Of a DNA stretch of 64,000 bases, positions 35,999 through 45,889 are shown piece after piece (position 1 is the first letter of the stretch; each line of letters opens with the position of its first letter). The notes beneath the pieces are model-generated. The model worked only from the letters and a program-made list of their open reading frames with translations, was not told where the DNA came from and searched no databases. This DNA comes from Saccharum officinarum (Eukaryota; Streptophyta; Magnoliopsida; Poales; Poaceae): assembly GCA_020631735.1 (NCBI GenBank), contig CM036201.1, positions 73,241,253-73,305,252 on the forward strand, read 5' to 3'. The position numbers and the translations under genes were made by a program.

Positions 35999-36654
35999 AT
36001 AAAGATTTAATCTTTGCAATTCTAGGTTTTCTGGACAGCTGGTAGTATCTTTGGGTTTGACCCTTAATAAAAGTGTTTGCTGGAAAAATTGTGAATACCA
36101 AAGTTGTAGTAAACTTGATAAACTAGCTTGTGTCAAAATTTGGGAGCATTTGGCTTAGTAGTTTAGGAGTTATTGCTGTTTTGAGTGACAGTCCAGAATT
36201 GGCTGCTCTCTGTTTGGGGAGGACAGATTCTGGAACTTTGGAATTTCGACTAGGTAAACTTTGGAATTAAGTGTTGTGGTCTGAAAATATTTTGTGGTGC
36301 ATTTCATAAGCTTTCCAGATTGTCTTAGATCATATATTTTGGAGTTGGGAATCTCCAGTTATGTTAGAAACAAGTAGCTGCTGTCCAGAATGTCTTACTG
36401 TGATATTTTGGGTTGGATGTGGTAACCTAAATAATGTCACTCTTATGTTTGTTAGGTGTTAGGGCCTTAACCGAAAATGAACAGCTATACCTTAGGTTGA
36501 GTAGATTAGGTAAGTACTTCTCCACCGGAGAAGAGATTTGCACGTAATGGTGAAGTGACTTGAATAGAGTACTTTTATTGCTGAAATGCATTTCATTCCG
36601 AGCATGTTGCACCCATTATGCATCCATGATATTTATTGTGCACTCATGCAATAG

Positions 36655-37965
36655 GTGTTCCGGAGGGGGTAACACTCCTCGAGTTCGAGCCAGCGATACC
36701 GGAGGAGGTCCAGGACCAGCCGGAACAGCCAGAGGAACCAACCGACGACGAAACTCCTGCCGAAGATCTGCCCGAGTGTCCTGACCATCGGCCCTCGACC
36801 TTTCTAAAAGGCAAGCCTGGTGCATGCTGAACCCATCCTTTTATAAATCTATCTTGAGTACTTTAAATTGTTTAATGCATTAAGTTGTAGGAGTTGTATG
36901 AAAACAATTGTTGCATTATACCTATCCTTGCCCAGATATCGTACTTAAATCCTAATTTAGGTTTAGGCATGTATCAATGCTTAGCCCTGCTTAGTACAGT
37001 AGAAGTCGGGTGATTTCCGGTCATCCGCGAGATATAGGAAGGAGTCACGAGTGGCCTTATGGCTATCGTGGATGGAACCATGCTTTAAAATGAAATTGAG
37101 ACCGGGCGGGAGTTCGATAGTACAGCCGCAAGACACTTTCACGTCTTGGGTGTGGAGCTATGTCCGTCTGAGTCGTTTAAGGACCGATTCGCTGTACGTC
37201 CTTGAGTCATGTTGAACGCAGTCTAGCACTTAGTTGGCCGGATAAGTCGTTCCGACCGCGAAGCCGAGTAATGTGATTCAGGCCGGGAATCGAATGGTAG
37301 GTTGCTTCTTGGAGGAGAGAAAGGATGTGCTTGGGGACATTGGCGTGAGACCAAGGGGGGGTTAGAGTCCCTATCACCTGGCAGAGTGTCGCCCTTGGGG
37401 TCGTGACATTATTCGGACCCGCGATTCCTGAATCATATGAAACGGTGGCCTGTGCGACCCTGGCAGGGGTCTGCACGGTGAGTGTTAGAAATACCCCTCC
37501 AGCTGGATAGGAATTCGATTCGAATCGCCGTCGCTCCCGGTTAGTGAGCACTTGACTTGAGCAGCGGCAACGTAGATCTCATTAAATGAACAGATGGTTA
37601 AGTGAATGATATAATGTTGCCACAATGATATACCTGCTATGGATATAATAATAATGTTGTTTGATTATACTCAAGTGAATGTTTAGTACAGGTGCTAAGA
37701 TAGATGACAGGTAAATGCTAAAAAGAACTGCTAGTACAAGTTATAAGAGTTTCAATTACTTATGCCTTTATGCAAAATGTGATGTCAGCTAGCCTCTTGT
37801 GTAAGCCTTGCATAATCCTTGGTGTCATCTTATTTCTGGTTTTTGACGGATAAGTCTAGCTGAGTACATTCCAGTACTCAGGGTTTATTCCCTCCTGTTG
37901 CAGATGATATGCTCTACCAAGGCTTCTGCAAAAATTGTCTCCACCCTGCGGGTGACGAAGACTAG
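36655..37965 (+). CDS. putative spliced accessory ORF inside the LTR (copy C)
   Basis: Exon A is 36655-36810 (156 nt) and exon B 37904-37965 (62 nt including TAG). Exon A follows CAATAG and uses the same acceptor phase as copy B. It encodes a Glu/Pro-rich segment ending in LPECPDHRPSTF and then LK, and stops one base into a codon before a GCAAGC donor. Exon B follows CTGTTGCAG, completes an Asp codon, and encodes YQGFCKNCLHPA and a short acidic end. Relative to copy B the exon B length is identical, exon A differs by 15 nt (five codons), and the intron (1093 versus 1043 nt) is similar in size. A first coding exon upstream is implied but not found. Function unknown. Confidence 0.5.
37142..37580 (+). 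repeat. conserved intronic LTR block with 12-bp palindrome
   Basis: Nearly the same as 2160-2580, with one insertion of about 40 bases near 37325. It contains CGATTCGAATCG at 37516-37527 and the downstream TAGTGAGCACTTGACTTGAG motif, both also present in reverse orientation in every copy B LTR (for example near 13480-13525). Confidence 0.7.
37860..37881 (+). promoter_or_regulatory. conserved hairpin before the LTR 3' splice site
   Basis: CTGAGTAC, a six-base loop, then GTACTCAG. The equivalent minus-strand hairpin in copy B (13187-13166) has the same stem with a different loop; copy A (2860-2881) has one stem mismatch. Each lies about 22-25 bases before the exon B acceptor. Confidence 0.65.
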
Positions 37966-38317
37966 ATCACTAGGGCGTGATCATCTTTTATGTACTTTCC
38001 TGATGCTTTTGCGGGTTGTTGATCAACAAGACTGGCAGTAGTAAAACAACTGGTGTGTGTATGCTTCCGCTACTTTATAAACTTGGTTTGTAATATTTGC
38101 GACTCCATGTGTGTAAACTTATTTCGGAACTACTTGTGTAATGTAACGTATGATGTTGTATGTTGAATGATGCGATCTTGGTTGTAAGCAAGTTGGTTTG
38201 AAATCCTTCGTGGTTTCGATTGACTACCGGGATTATATGGGCTCAAGTTCGAAAATTTGAGCGCTTCGGTGCTTGTTTTTGTACTTGTGCTCTTATAATT
38301 TGGTCAGTTCTGTTACA

Positions 38318-38980
38318 GCTGGTACCGGAGCATAATTCAACATTAAACACATCATACGAGTAATTAAAAATAAAACTATTTGATTATGAAAAGGGTTAAA
38401 ACTCTAAAAATTATTTTCATAGGTATGCCAGTGATCACATCCCTTAGCCCAAATAAGGACTCTTAGGTGGCTTATTATAAAGACTAACTTGGGGGCCTTG
38501 TTTGTTTTTGTTTCGTCATCCGTACGGCGTGATATTGTATGGATGCCATCCACTTGGGTGGTAATGTATGGATCAATTGCCTCGACGCTCTGGTAAGTGT
38601 GAGTTGTGAGAGCATGATCGTCCAACCGGCGATCTAGGGGAGAGTAGTTTTGGTGACTCGCATACTTACATGTTTAAACCGTGTAATTATATAGGCACTT
38701 AATTGTGGGAACCTTTATATCGGGTAGCTTTGATACTGAAGTATATACATCAGGGGATGTGTATATGGAAAGTATTTAATTTACTGCTTTCTTGCGTGCT
38801 GATTTTGGGGAACTGTTGGGCTGAAATGAGATTTTTCTGCAGGTACACTAATAAGCAAACATGTAGACCGATAGTTTCGTCTATATGAGAGAACGTATGT
38901 ATGCCACCGCCTAGCGTTAGAAATTTATGATTCTACTAGGATGAGAGGGCGTACGGAACGTGCATGCATCATGTTTAATT
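38318..38980 (+). mobile_element. primer-binding site and 5' leader of copy C, internal region lost
   Basis: TGGTACCGGAGC at 38320-38331 is the primer site. The following sequence matches the reverse complement of the copy B leader in patches (38540-38640, 38805-38975). Homology ends near 38980 before gag, so the coding region and 3' LTR are deleted or displaced. Confidence 0.75.
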
Positions 38981-39090
38981 ATATCATACATATCATTTAC
39001 TCCCTCCTTAAAAATTTTAATAGTCCCGACTAAATTAAATTTCGTATCCCCTAAATGATCCTCACTGTAAGTCGTATCTTGTTGCTACAG

Positions 39091-39144
39091 ATGGCACGTA
39101 CCAAGAGGACCGCTCGCAAGTCCACTGGAGGCAGGGCTATATAA
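39091..39144 (+). pseudogene. histone H3 N-terminal fragment
   Basis: The frame starting at 39091 reads MARTKRTARKSTGG and then R-A-I-stop, against the universal H3 start MARTKQTARKSTGGKA. The fragment is about 46 bp. It is preceded by a pyrimidine-rich stretch ending GCTACAG, which looks like a 3' splice site; plant H3.3-type genes often carry a 5'-leader intron at that position. Homology stops abruptly at a TATATAA sequence. It is too short to function and is best read as a captured or truncated gene piece. Confidence 0.65.
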
Positions 39145-40370
39145 GCAACCTGCCGGCCACACCAAAACGTATCCAGTTGAGCTAGGGTTTTGCCTCTACT
39201 CGCTATTGCGTCGCCGCTGTAGCTACTCCAGTCCGATCGCTTGCGTGCACCAGCGACCGGGTGAGCAGGTCTCCGGAACCCTCGTCTTTGCGATCCTGCA
39301 CCAGAAGAAGGCGAATAAGGTTTTTGGGAAGCGTTCTTCGCGCGACTGCTCCCAAAGCTTCCACAACGGCTCGTCTTCCAAAGGGTGCATCGGCGCGTCG
39401 GCTTCGTCATGCTAGAGCTCGCGGGATCGTCATCAAGAATACTCCTCCGACGACGACTTCAACATCGACGACATCGACATCAGCGATCTCGCTCCATCAC
39501 CACCGCGAGCCACATCTTCAACACTATTTACTACTACAATCGAAAGGTATAATTCTCTTGATCTAATCTTGACGTTTGTACAATCTAATCTATCTACTGG
39601 ACTATCAATGCTTGTCATGTTGATGCTGTAGAATATGATGATCTGCTATACTAGTATGCCATACATGTTTAATCTAGTTCATATATTTACCATGATTTAT
39701 GTTCTAGATTTAATCATGCTTTTAATCTGAAAATTGCCTAATTCTTTAACATAATGTGCCACCTCATCACCTGCTGATGTACTGCAAGCTGGTTGGTGAC
39801 CTTTTCGTTTTTAATTGGTGTTCTTATTACTAATTGCGACTGTTCCTTAATTTCACAAAAAAAAACTTTTTTATGTTGCTATGCAAGCTCACTGTCCCCC
39901 CTCTTCTCTGCTGCAGGAACAAAGGGAAGATATTATGTCAGGGGGAGATGATGGGCAAATGGAGAGTGAAGAGAAAGTGGCGAAATGGGGTAAGTCTTGC
40001 CTACGACTCAATCAGCCTGCTCGGTTGCGTTTCATAATGGCAAGATGACGAAGTCCCGTTGCAGTATGGCAAATCACCGAAGCCCACTTCCTATAATGGT
40101 GGATTTCAAAAAAAACTTGTGCACTCTCTGCTTTCTTAGATACCCCTCCAAGCATTCCAGCCAAAATTAGCACTCGTTGAAATTTAGTTATATGGTTTGT
40201 CGTTTGTTCTTACTACACTGTGTCATCACACTATGACTGTCTACATTCGTGACTTTTGTCCCTGTTAATGCTGAACTTAATAAGAAAAGAGAAAGCGAAG
40301 CATTCTTGCGAGGATTTACATCGGCGTATGTGCAAGTTATGTTACTGCATTGTTGGCTCGTCTACATTTA
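39145..40370 (+). mobile_element. retrotransposon leader-like region, unclassified
   Basis: TATATAAGC near the left edge is followed by AGGGTTTTGCC-type leader sequence and a possible exon ending CGAAAG/GTATAA at 39547. A second possible exon lies at about 39918-39989 (after CTGCAG, ending before GTAAGTC). The layout resembles an LTR-to-gag leader of a plant retroelement. No domain is seen and the family is uncertain. Confidence 0.3.
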
Positions 40371-40471
40371 CGCCCTGTTCATTTGGTTAAAATTATTGTC
40401 CGCTGATTTATTGTGATAAAAAACATTATTCGTTGGTTGAAAAAGTACGACTTATAAGCCAAACGAACATG
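40371..40471. mobile_element. short MITE, GCCCTGTTC... ends
   Basis: GCCCTGTTCATTTGG and a right end CTTATAAGCCAAACGAACA form an imperfect inverted repeat. A related element is at 51554-51682. Confidence 0.5.
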
Positions 40472-40943
40472 ACGTTAGTTGTTGCTCACAAGATCTCTAC
40501 TTCTGTCAAAAAAAAATCTTTAGTCGTAATAGTTGGGTCTGTCTAGCCATTGGTGAGTGTTTTGGGGGGCCGTGTCATGCGTAGGACAGCGCACCAACAC
40601 TCTATTGGCAACAAATAAAAAATCGAGTGATTCTTGTCCATGCATCACTTAATTTTCATGACCCTTGGATCGAGATCAAATGAATAAAAAAACTATCCAA
40701 ATAACATAAAAAATAGCCAGATTATTTCTATGTAAGTTAAATTAGAAAATATTAAAGGAGAACCAAATAAAACATACAAAAAATAAAAAACCAAAAAAAT
40801 AGCTAGATTATTTCTATGGAAGCTAAATTGAAAAATTTTAAAGGAAAACTAAATAATCATGACCATTCTCATATACGAATAATCAATTTACATCAATTGA
40901 ACACAGAACTTACACCAAAATAGAAAGAGTAAAATATGATTGA

Positions 40944-41190
40944 TGTTTTGTTTGGTTCCTCTCCCAAAAGTTTACACCCTATCTTATCGAATGTTTGGAC
41001 ACATACATGGAGTATTAAATACAGACTAAAAAATAACTAATTACACAGATTGTAACTACTCTATGAGATGAATCGTTTAAGCTTAAGTAGTCCATGATTT
41101 GACAATGGTATCCGAACACCTCATGCTACACCCTCATGTAACACCCGATGTGATATCCCAAAACTTTACGATTTGGAACTAAACAAGGCT
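40944..41190. mobile_element. Tourist-like MITE, diverged
   Basis: TTTTGTTTGGTTCC and GAACTAAACAAGG are inverted ends. The internal ATGGAGTATTAAATACAGAC and GTCCATGATTTGACAA motifs are shared with 41477-41750 and 41942-42285. Confidence 0.5.
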
Positions 41191-41230
41191 AGATGTAATA
41201 TGTGCCTAAAGTCATGAATCTGTATACATA

Positions 41231-41430
41231 CTCCCTCTGTCTCAAAGATAGAGTCGCTATGAGAATTGTGCTGGTCAAAATTTCTCAACTTAATGATACT
41301 AATTATGTACCATAAATATTAATACTTTGTTAAATATATTTAGTTAAAGTTAAAAGTTGCTGATTTTTTAAGTGAGAATGAGTTTTTTTTTAGGTTGGGG
41401 TGGGCGGTGTGGGGGGTTTGACAGAGGGAG
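41231..41430. mobile_element. Stowaway-like MITE
   Basis: Ends CTCCCTCTGTCTC and CTCCCTCTGTCAA (inverted) lie between TA dinucleotides (41229-41230, 41431-41432). The core is AT-rich. Confidence 0.75.
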
Positions 41431-41476
41431 TAGGGGCTAGGTGATGTGACATGATGGAGAGAGAGGACATGATGTT

Positions 41477-41750
41477 GGCCCTGTTTAGATCCTAAATTTT
41501 TCCCCAAATTTCACTATGCAAAAAGAAGATTCACCATCATATCAAAATGTCGGCACATGTATGGAGTACTAAATGTAGATGAAATTAAAAACTAATTGCA
41601 CAGTTTAGTTGTACTTTGCGAGACGAATCTTTTGAGCCTAATTAGTCAATGTTTGGACAAAAATTCACAAATACAAACGAAATGCTACAGTGTGGAAGAA
41701 TCCACTGTGCAGATTTTGGAGGGCCCAAATTGGGCGAACTAAACACGGCC
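41477..41750. mobile_element. Tourist-like MITE
   Basis: GGCCCTGTTTAGATCC and GGCCGTGTTTAGTTCG are inverted ends around the ACTAATTGCACAGTTT core typical of this family. No clean TSD is seen. Confidence 0.65.
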
Positions 41751-41941
41751 GGAGGCTGTTCTGTGACTGTAACGCGTGCACGGAGCATTGGGTCCCGCGT
41801 GAGGACCGGAGGGTGAGCTGCTCGATCGGTTCAGCGTGCATCTGACGAGCGACAGAGTCACAGGCAGGCGCGACCGCGCGAGGGTGCTTCTCAGGCACAG
41901 AAAATCGAGTGAGCGGAAGCGAAAAAAACGCTCGAGTAAGG

Positions 41942-42285
41942 CCTCCCTTTAGTTCCTCCACCAAATGTTTACAGCGTATCCCATAAAATATTTAGACATA
42001 TGTATGAAGTTTTAAGTATAGACTAAAAAATAATTAATTATATAGATTGCGACTACTTTACGAGACGAATTTTTTAAACCTAATTAGTCCATGATTTGAC
42101 AATAAAGTGCTACAGTACACATGTGCTAATAATAGATTAATTAGGCTTAATAAATTCGTTTCACGGTTTACTGACAGATTCTGTAATTTGTTTTTTTATT
42201 AGTATCCGAACACCTCATGCGACATCTCTATGTGACACCGGACGTGACACCCCAAAACTTTACACCCTGAAACTAGACAAGACAC
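41942..42285. mobile_element. Tourist-like MITE, rearranged
   Basis: CCTCCCTTTAGTTCC at the left and a GAAACTAGACAAG end at the right, with the family core in between. A partial reverse-oriented segment (about 42115-42180) suggests nesting. Confidence 0.45.
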
Positions 42286-43029
42286 ATACATAGATTTACT
42301 GTAATAGTTATACTATTGCCCACCAAGTCTGATATATTAATCCGCAAGGTAGTTTTAGTTGTTTATTTATTGGAGAGGCCAGTTTGTCCACCTAAGCAAG
42401 GCCAAATGATCGTGCTAATTTAACATCTAGACCACGTTCTTTTGTCTCATATTTTGGGATCTCAGATTTAATTTTGTATCACAATACTTCATCGTGCATG
42501 TGTTTTCTACTAGCTATTATATTGCACCAGATTGATTCAGTTGGTATAGTCACTCACTTGACGCCTGTTTTTGTATTTGTATCATGCTAGACATAAACAG
42601 CTTCTTACCATGGTGGATTGGTGGTGATGCTTCGTTTTCCTTCACAGTTCTATCTTGTAGGCTTTGTTTGGTTGAGTTACTTTTCAGTCATAAAACAATA
42701 TTTTTCTCTTACAATATTTTAGTATAAGCATCGGTATAAGCCAAATTATTGTCATGTTTGTGTAGCTATGACAGAGAAGCTTCCATGCACTGTTAAATTA
42801 TTAATTATGTGAGTAGTATAGTATATAATATTTAGTCAGTCAAGTACTTTATTTTCAAACAAATTATCTAACTATTGAATCTGTTTTTGGTATTTGCTAT
42901 GGAATGTTCGCTGCAGCTGCATCAGGTTAACTGCAGCAAAACAAGCTAGAAACACGGCTACCGCTGCAGTGCACGTTCCTACGGAGCTATTGAACTGTTC
43001 AGTTTGTTAGAAAAGCTCTAAATCTCTCT
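42286..43029. other. intergenic, nothing recognised
   Basis: AT-rich spacer. No gene, RNA or bounded element. Confidence 0.45.
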
Positions 43030-43790
43030 ATGACTTCCCGTACCGGGAGTCCATCGGCTTTGAAGTTCGGTAACGCTCCTGTTGCGGACGGACCCGCCCG
43101 CATTGCCCGCTCGCGGAACAGACTCCGTGCGCGCCGCCCCTGTCCACCTCGCGCCGCTCGCTTTGCGGCGTCTGCACGCTACGTGCCTGTGCTCGCGGGG
43201 CGGATCTCGCCCTCCCCCGCTCCGCCCCCACTTGTACTCACGCCTGCCAATGTGACCGTGCTCCATCCACTTGTCGCGGCCCCTGTTGCGGTCTGTGCCA
43301 CCGACGAGCTTCACAACGACAATCTCCGCCTCCACTCCGTAGCATCGAGCTCCACACCGACATCAAGCTACGCGTCGGCGAGCCTCTATTTTCGTCCGAG
43401 CACCAAGTAGACGTTGCGTTTGAAAGAGCATGTTGCAAGCGTCTATTTCAAGTGTTTTAGATGTTTTATAGGTATATTGCAATCGTTTCATATGGATGTT
43501 GCATATGTTCTAGTGGTTTTGCAAGCTTTTGTTCCCAATGTTTCATCTATTTTTTTAGACGTATGTTGCAAGTGTATTTATCTAGTTGCATATGTTTCAC
43601 ACATATGTTTGCAAATGTTTTATCTGGATGTTGCACATGTTTTTATAATGGTTTTCAGGTGTTTTTACAAGTGTTTCAGGTGCATGTTTCATGTGTTTCA
43701 TTTGCCTTCACATGTATGTTGCAAGTGTTACATATAAATGTTTCAAAAGTAGGTCGGGTGTTGCATTTCCCTTCTTGCATTATGTTGCCT
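43030..43790 (+). repeat. GC-rich arm plus TGTTGCAAGTGTTTCA-type repeats
   Basis: A GC-rich segment (43050-43410) is followed by loosely periodic units such as TATGTTGCAAGTG and TGGATGTTGCATATGTTTCA (43430-43770). It is the mirror arrangement of 25757-26600. Confidence 0.6.
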
Positions 43791-43924
43791 CGCCTCAGTG
43801 TCTCCTCCTCCTCCCGGCGCCAGCTGGGCATCCGACGCCTCCTTTCTCTCTTCTCGATGCTGGTGACGTTTGGGGAGGCACGGGCCCCATGTGAGCGCAC
43901 AAAACGGCACGAAAAAATGACTAT

Positions 43925-44878
43925 TGGCGCATGCGTTCGGAAGCCCAAATGGCAGTAGACAACCTTTCTCATCCTGTGCCCTGGCCACTTACGAGCGTTG
44001 GGCACGACACTCGTTGCCGGTGCCGGAACATGGCAGACCACAACACTTGTGCGTTGTGCGGTGCTCTGGACTCTTGGCGACACTCTTTGCTTGTGCAATA
44101 TGGCACGGTGTGTGTGAGCCTAGAGCGTGAAGAAATTGTTGAACATCTGAGTGAGATGCAGGAGGAAGACACTAGGGCATGGGTGGCTGGATTGATCAAG
44201 TCAGTGTCTCATGGCGATCTTGTTCGTGTGGTGGTAACGACGTGGGCTATTTGGTATGCAAGAAGAAAACCTAGACATGAGAATAATTTTTAGAGCCCCC
44301 TTATCGAGATGATGATTTCGTAAACAACTATGTGGTTGATGTACTGGTGTCTAAACCGCCTCGGGTGGTGAAGATGACAGTCCACTAGGAGACCGAAGTG
44401 GCTCGTGCCTCTAGTGGGTTGTATGAAAATCAATGTTGATGTTGTAATCTCCAAGAACATGGGTAGAGCATATGTAGCAGCTGTTGCTCGCGATCAGGCG
44501 GGGAAGTTCTTGGGAGCTTCAGGTCTGGTATTGGAAGGTATTATTGATGCTGAAACAGCTGAGGCGATTGCATGCAGGGAAGGATTAGCGCTGGCCTCTA
44601 ACCTAACATTGCAGTCCTTTCGGTTAGCTTCAGACACCGCTAATGTTATTAGGAGTCTCGAAGAAGAAGGCATGGGTCCGTATGGCCAAGTTGTGAAGAA
44701 GGTTAGGACTAGGGCTCATGATTTTATTTATGTTGATTTTGCTCATGAGAGTAGGAATTCAAATGTTGATGTTCATAGTCTAGCTAGGAACATGATCTCT
44801 TTTGTAACAGGCAGGCATGTCTGGCTTCTTGATCTGCCCGAGGGTGTTTGTATTTCGTATGACCAACTCAATCAATAA
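43925..44878 (+). pseudogene. LINE remnant: zf-RVT plus RNase H domain
   Basis: The first part (to about 44290) shows HNTCALCGALDSWRHSLL and later TTWAIWYARRKPRHE, the zinc-binding RT tail of LINE ORF2. After stops, an open frame at 44405-44878 encodes an RNase H-like domain. It shows KINVDVV, DAETAEAIACREGLALA and LASDTANVIRSL, then HSLARNMISFVTGRHVWLLD, ending DQLNQ. The usual conserved acidic residues are largely present. A short A-rich tail follows (44897). It is 5'-truncated and disabled upstream. Confidence 0.8.
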
Positions 44879-44933
44879 AGAGGGTGGTGTTTCTCAAAAA
44901 TGAGCGTTGTTATAGCATCTTTAATTTAAAGTA

Positions 44934-45887
44934 TTCCTTCCGTTTTGAAATACATGGTATCCTAGAAATTTTAGATCATTAGATAAAACAAATGACGCAT
45001 GTAACTCTCCCTCAACTATAGAGAGATCTCGTGTTTATCATATTTTAAACCTGGTGGTAGACTCTAATGACAGGTGATATTGGTGTTTTAGTGATTTAAT
45101 TCACTTGCATGGTTTTTAAGGCGTCGCCTAGTCGTCGCCTAGGCGTCGAGGCGCTCGCAGGGAGTAAGTCGTCCCCGACGCCTAGCCAAAAGAAGAGGAA
45201 ATCAATTGGGAGAGGCCATGCAGCTACCTCCTCGCTCATCCCCACCAGATCCGGCGCCGCCTGGGTCATCTGCGGCGGATCTGAGGGAGCAGCAGCAAGA
45301 GGTAGGGAAGGAGCGGAGGGCAGGCTGAGTGCACGCAGCCAAGAGCAGTGCGAGGGAGGGCGGGCGGCGCTGTACCTGCGTGAGCCATGAGGGAGGAGAT
45401 GCGGCAGCGCTAGATGCGGTGGAGCTGCGCTTGCGTGAAGGAGGGAGATGCGGTGGCGCTGCATCTGCGTGTGTGAAGCAGGGAGGAGAAGCGGCGGCGC
45501 TGCGCCTGCGAGGAGGAGCGATGCGTGCGGTGGCAGTGCTCTGCGTCCGTGAGATGAGAGATGAGCTGAGAAGGGATAAAGACACACCAGTGGGCTGCCT
45601 ATTGGACTGGGCTAACCATTCTCTTTACATTTGCCCTTTTCTGGTTTTTCTTTCCCCCCTTTTTCCCTTTTTCTTGCATAGTCCCTGCTGCTATTTTCCT
45701 ATTTCTTAGAATGATAAGGCGTCACCTTGCCTCGCCTTATGGTCGCCTAGGCGTCGCCTAGTCGACTCGAACGAGTGGCTCGCCACGTCTCGCCTTGTCG
45801 CCTTAAAAACATTGTTCACTTGAAATATCTTATAATTTAAGATAAATTTTGTATATTTCAATACCTTATATTTCACGACAGAGGGAG
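44934..45887. mobile_element. Stowaway-like MITE, interrupted by a hAT-like element
   Basis: Ends TTCCTTCCGTTTTGAAATA and CTCCCTCTGTCGTGAAATA (inverted) are flanked by TA (44932-44933, 45888-45889). It is split by 45108-45814. Confidence 0.8.
45108..45814. mobile_element. hAT-like non-autonomous element, 707 bp, with 8-bp TSD
   Basis: Flanked by TTCACTTG on both sides (45100-45107, 45815-45822). The ends CATGGTTTTTAAGGCG and CAATGTTTTTAAGGCG are inverted repeats. Subterminal GCGTCGCCTAGGCG motifs occur at both ends. The GC-rich middle has no transposase. Confidence 0.9.
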
Positions 45888-45889
45888 TA

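Larger units (their letters stand above)
32082..38317 (+). mobile_element. 5' LTR of a related Ty3/Gypsy element (copy C)
   Basis: Begins TGTAACACCTCAGG, ends CAGTTCTGTTACA, and is followed by a primer-binding site. It shares its ends, GC-rich core (about 32980-33950), exon A/exon B organisation and conserved hairpin with the copy B LTRs. As printed it is 6236 bp, but 33613-34758 is repeated as 34860-35998 around an N gap. The real LTR is therefore probably about 5.0 kb. No target duplication was found because only one end of the element is present. Confidence 0.85.
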
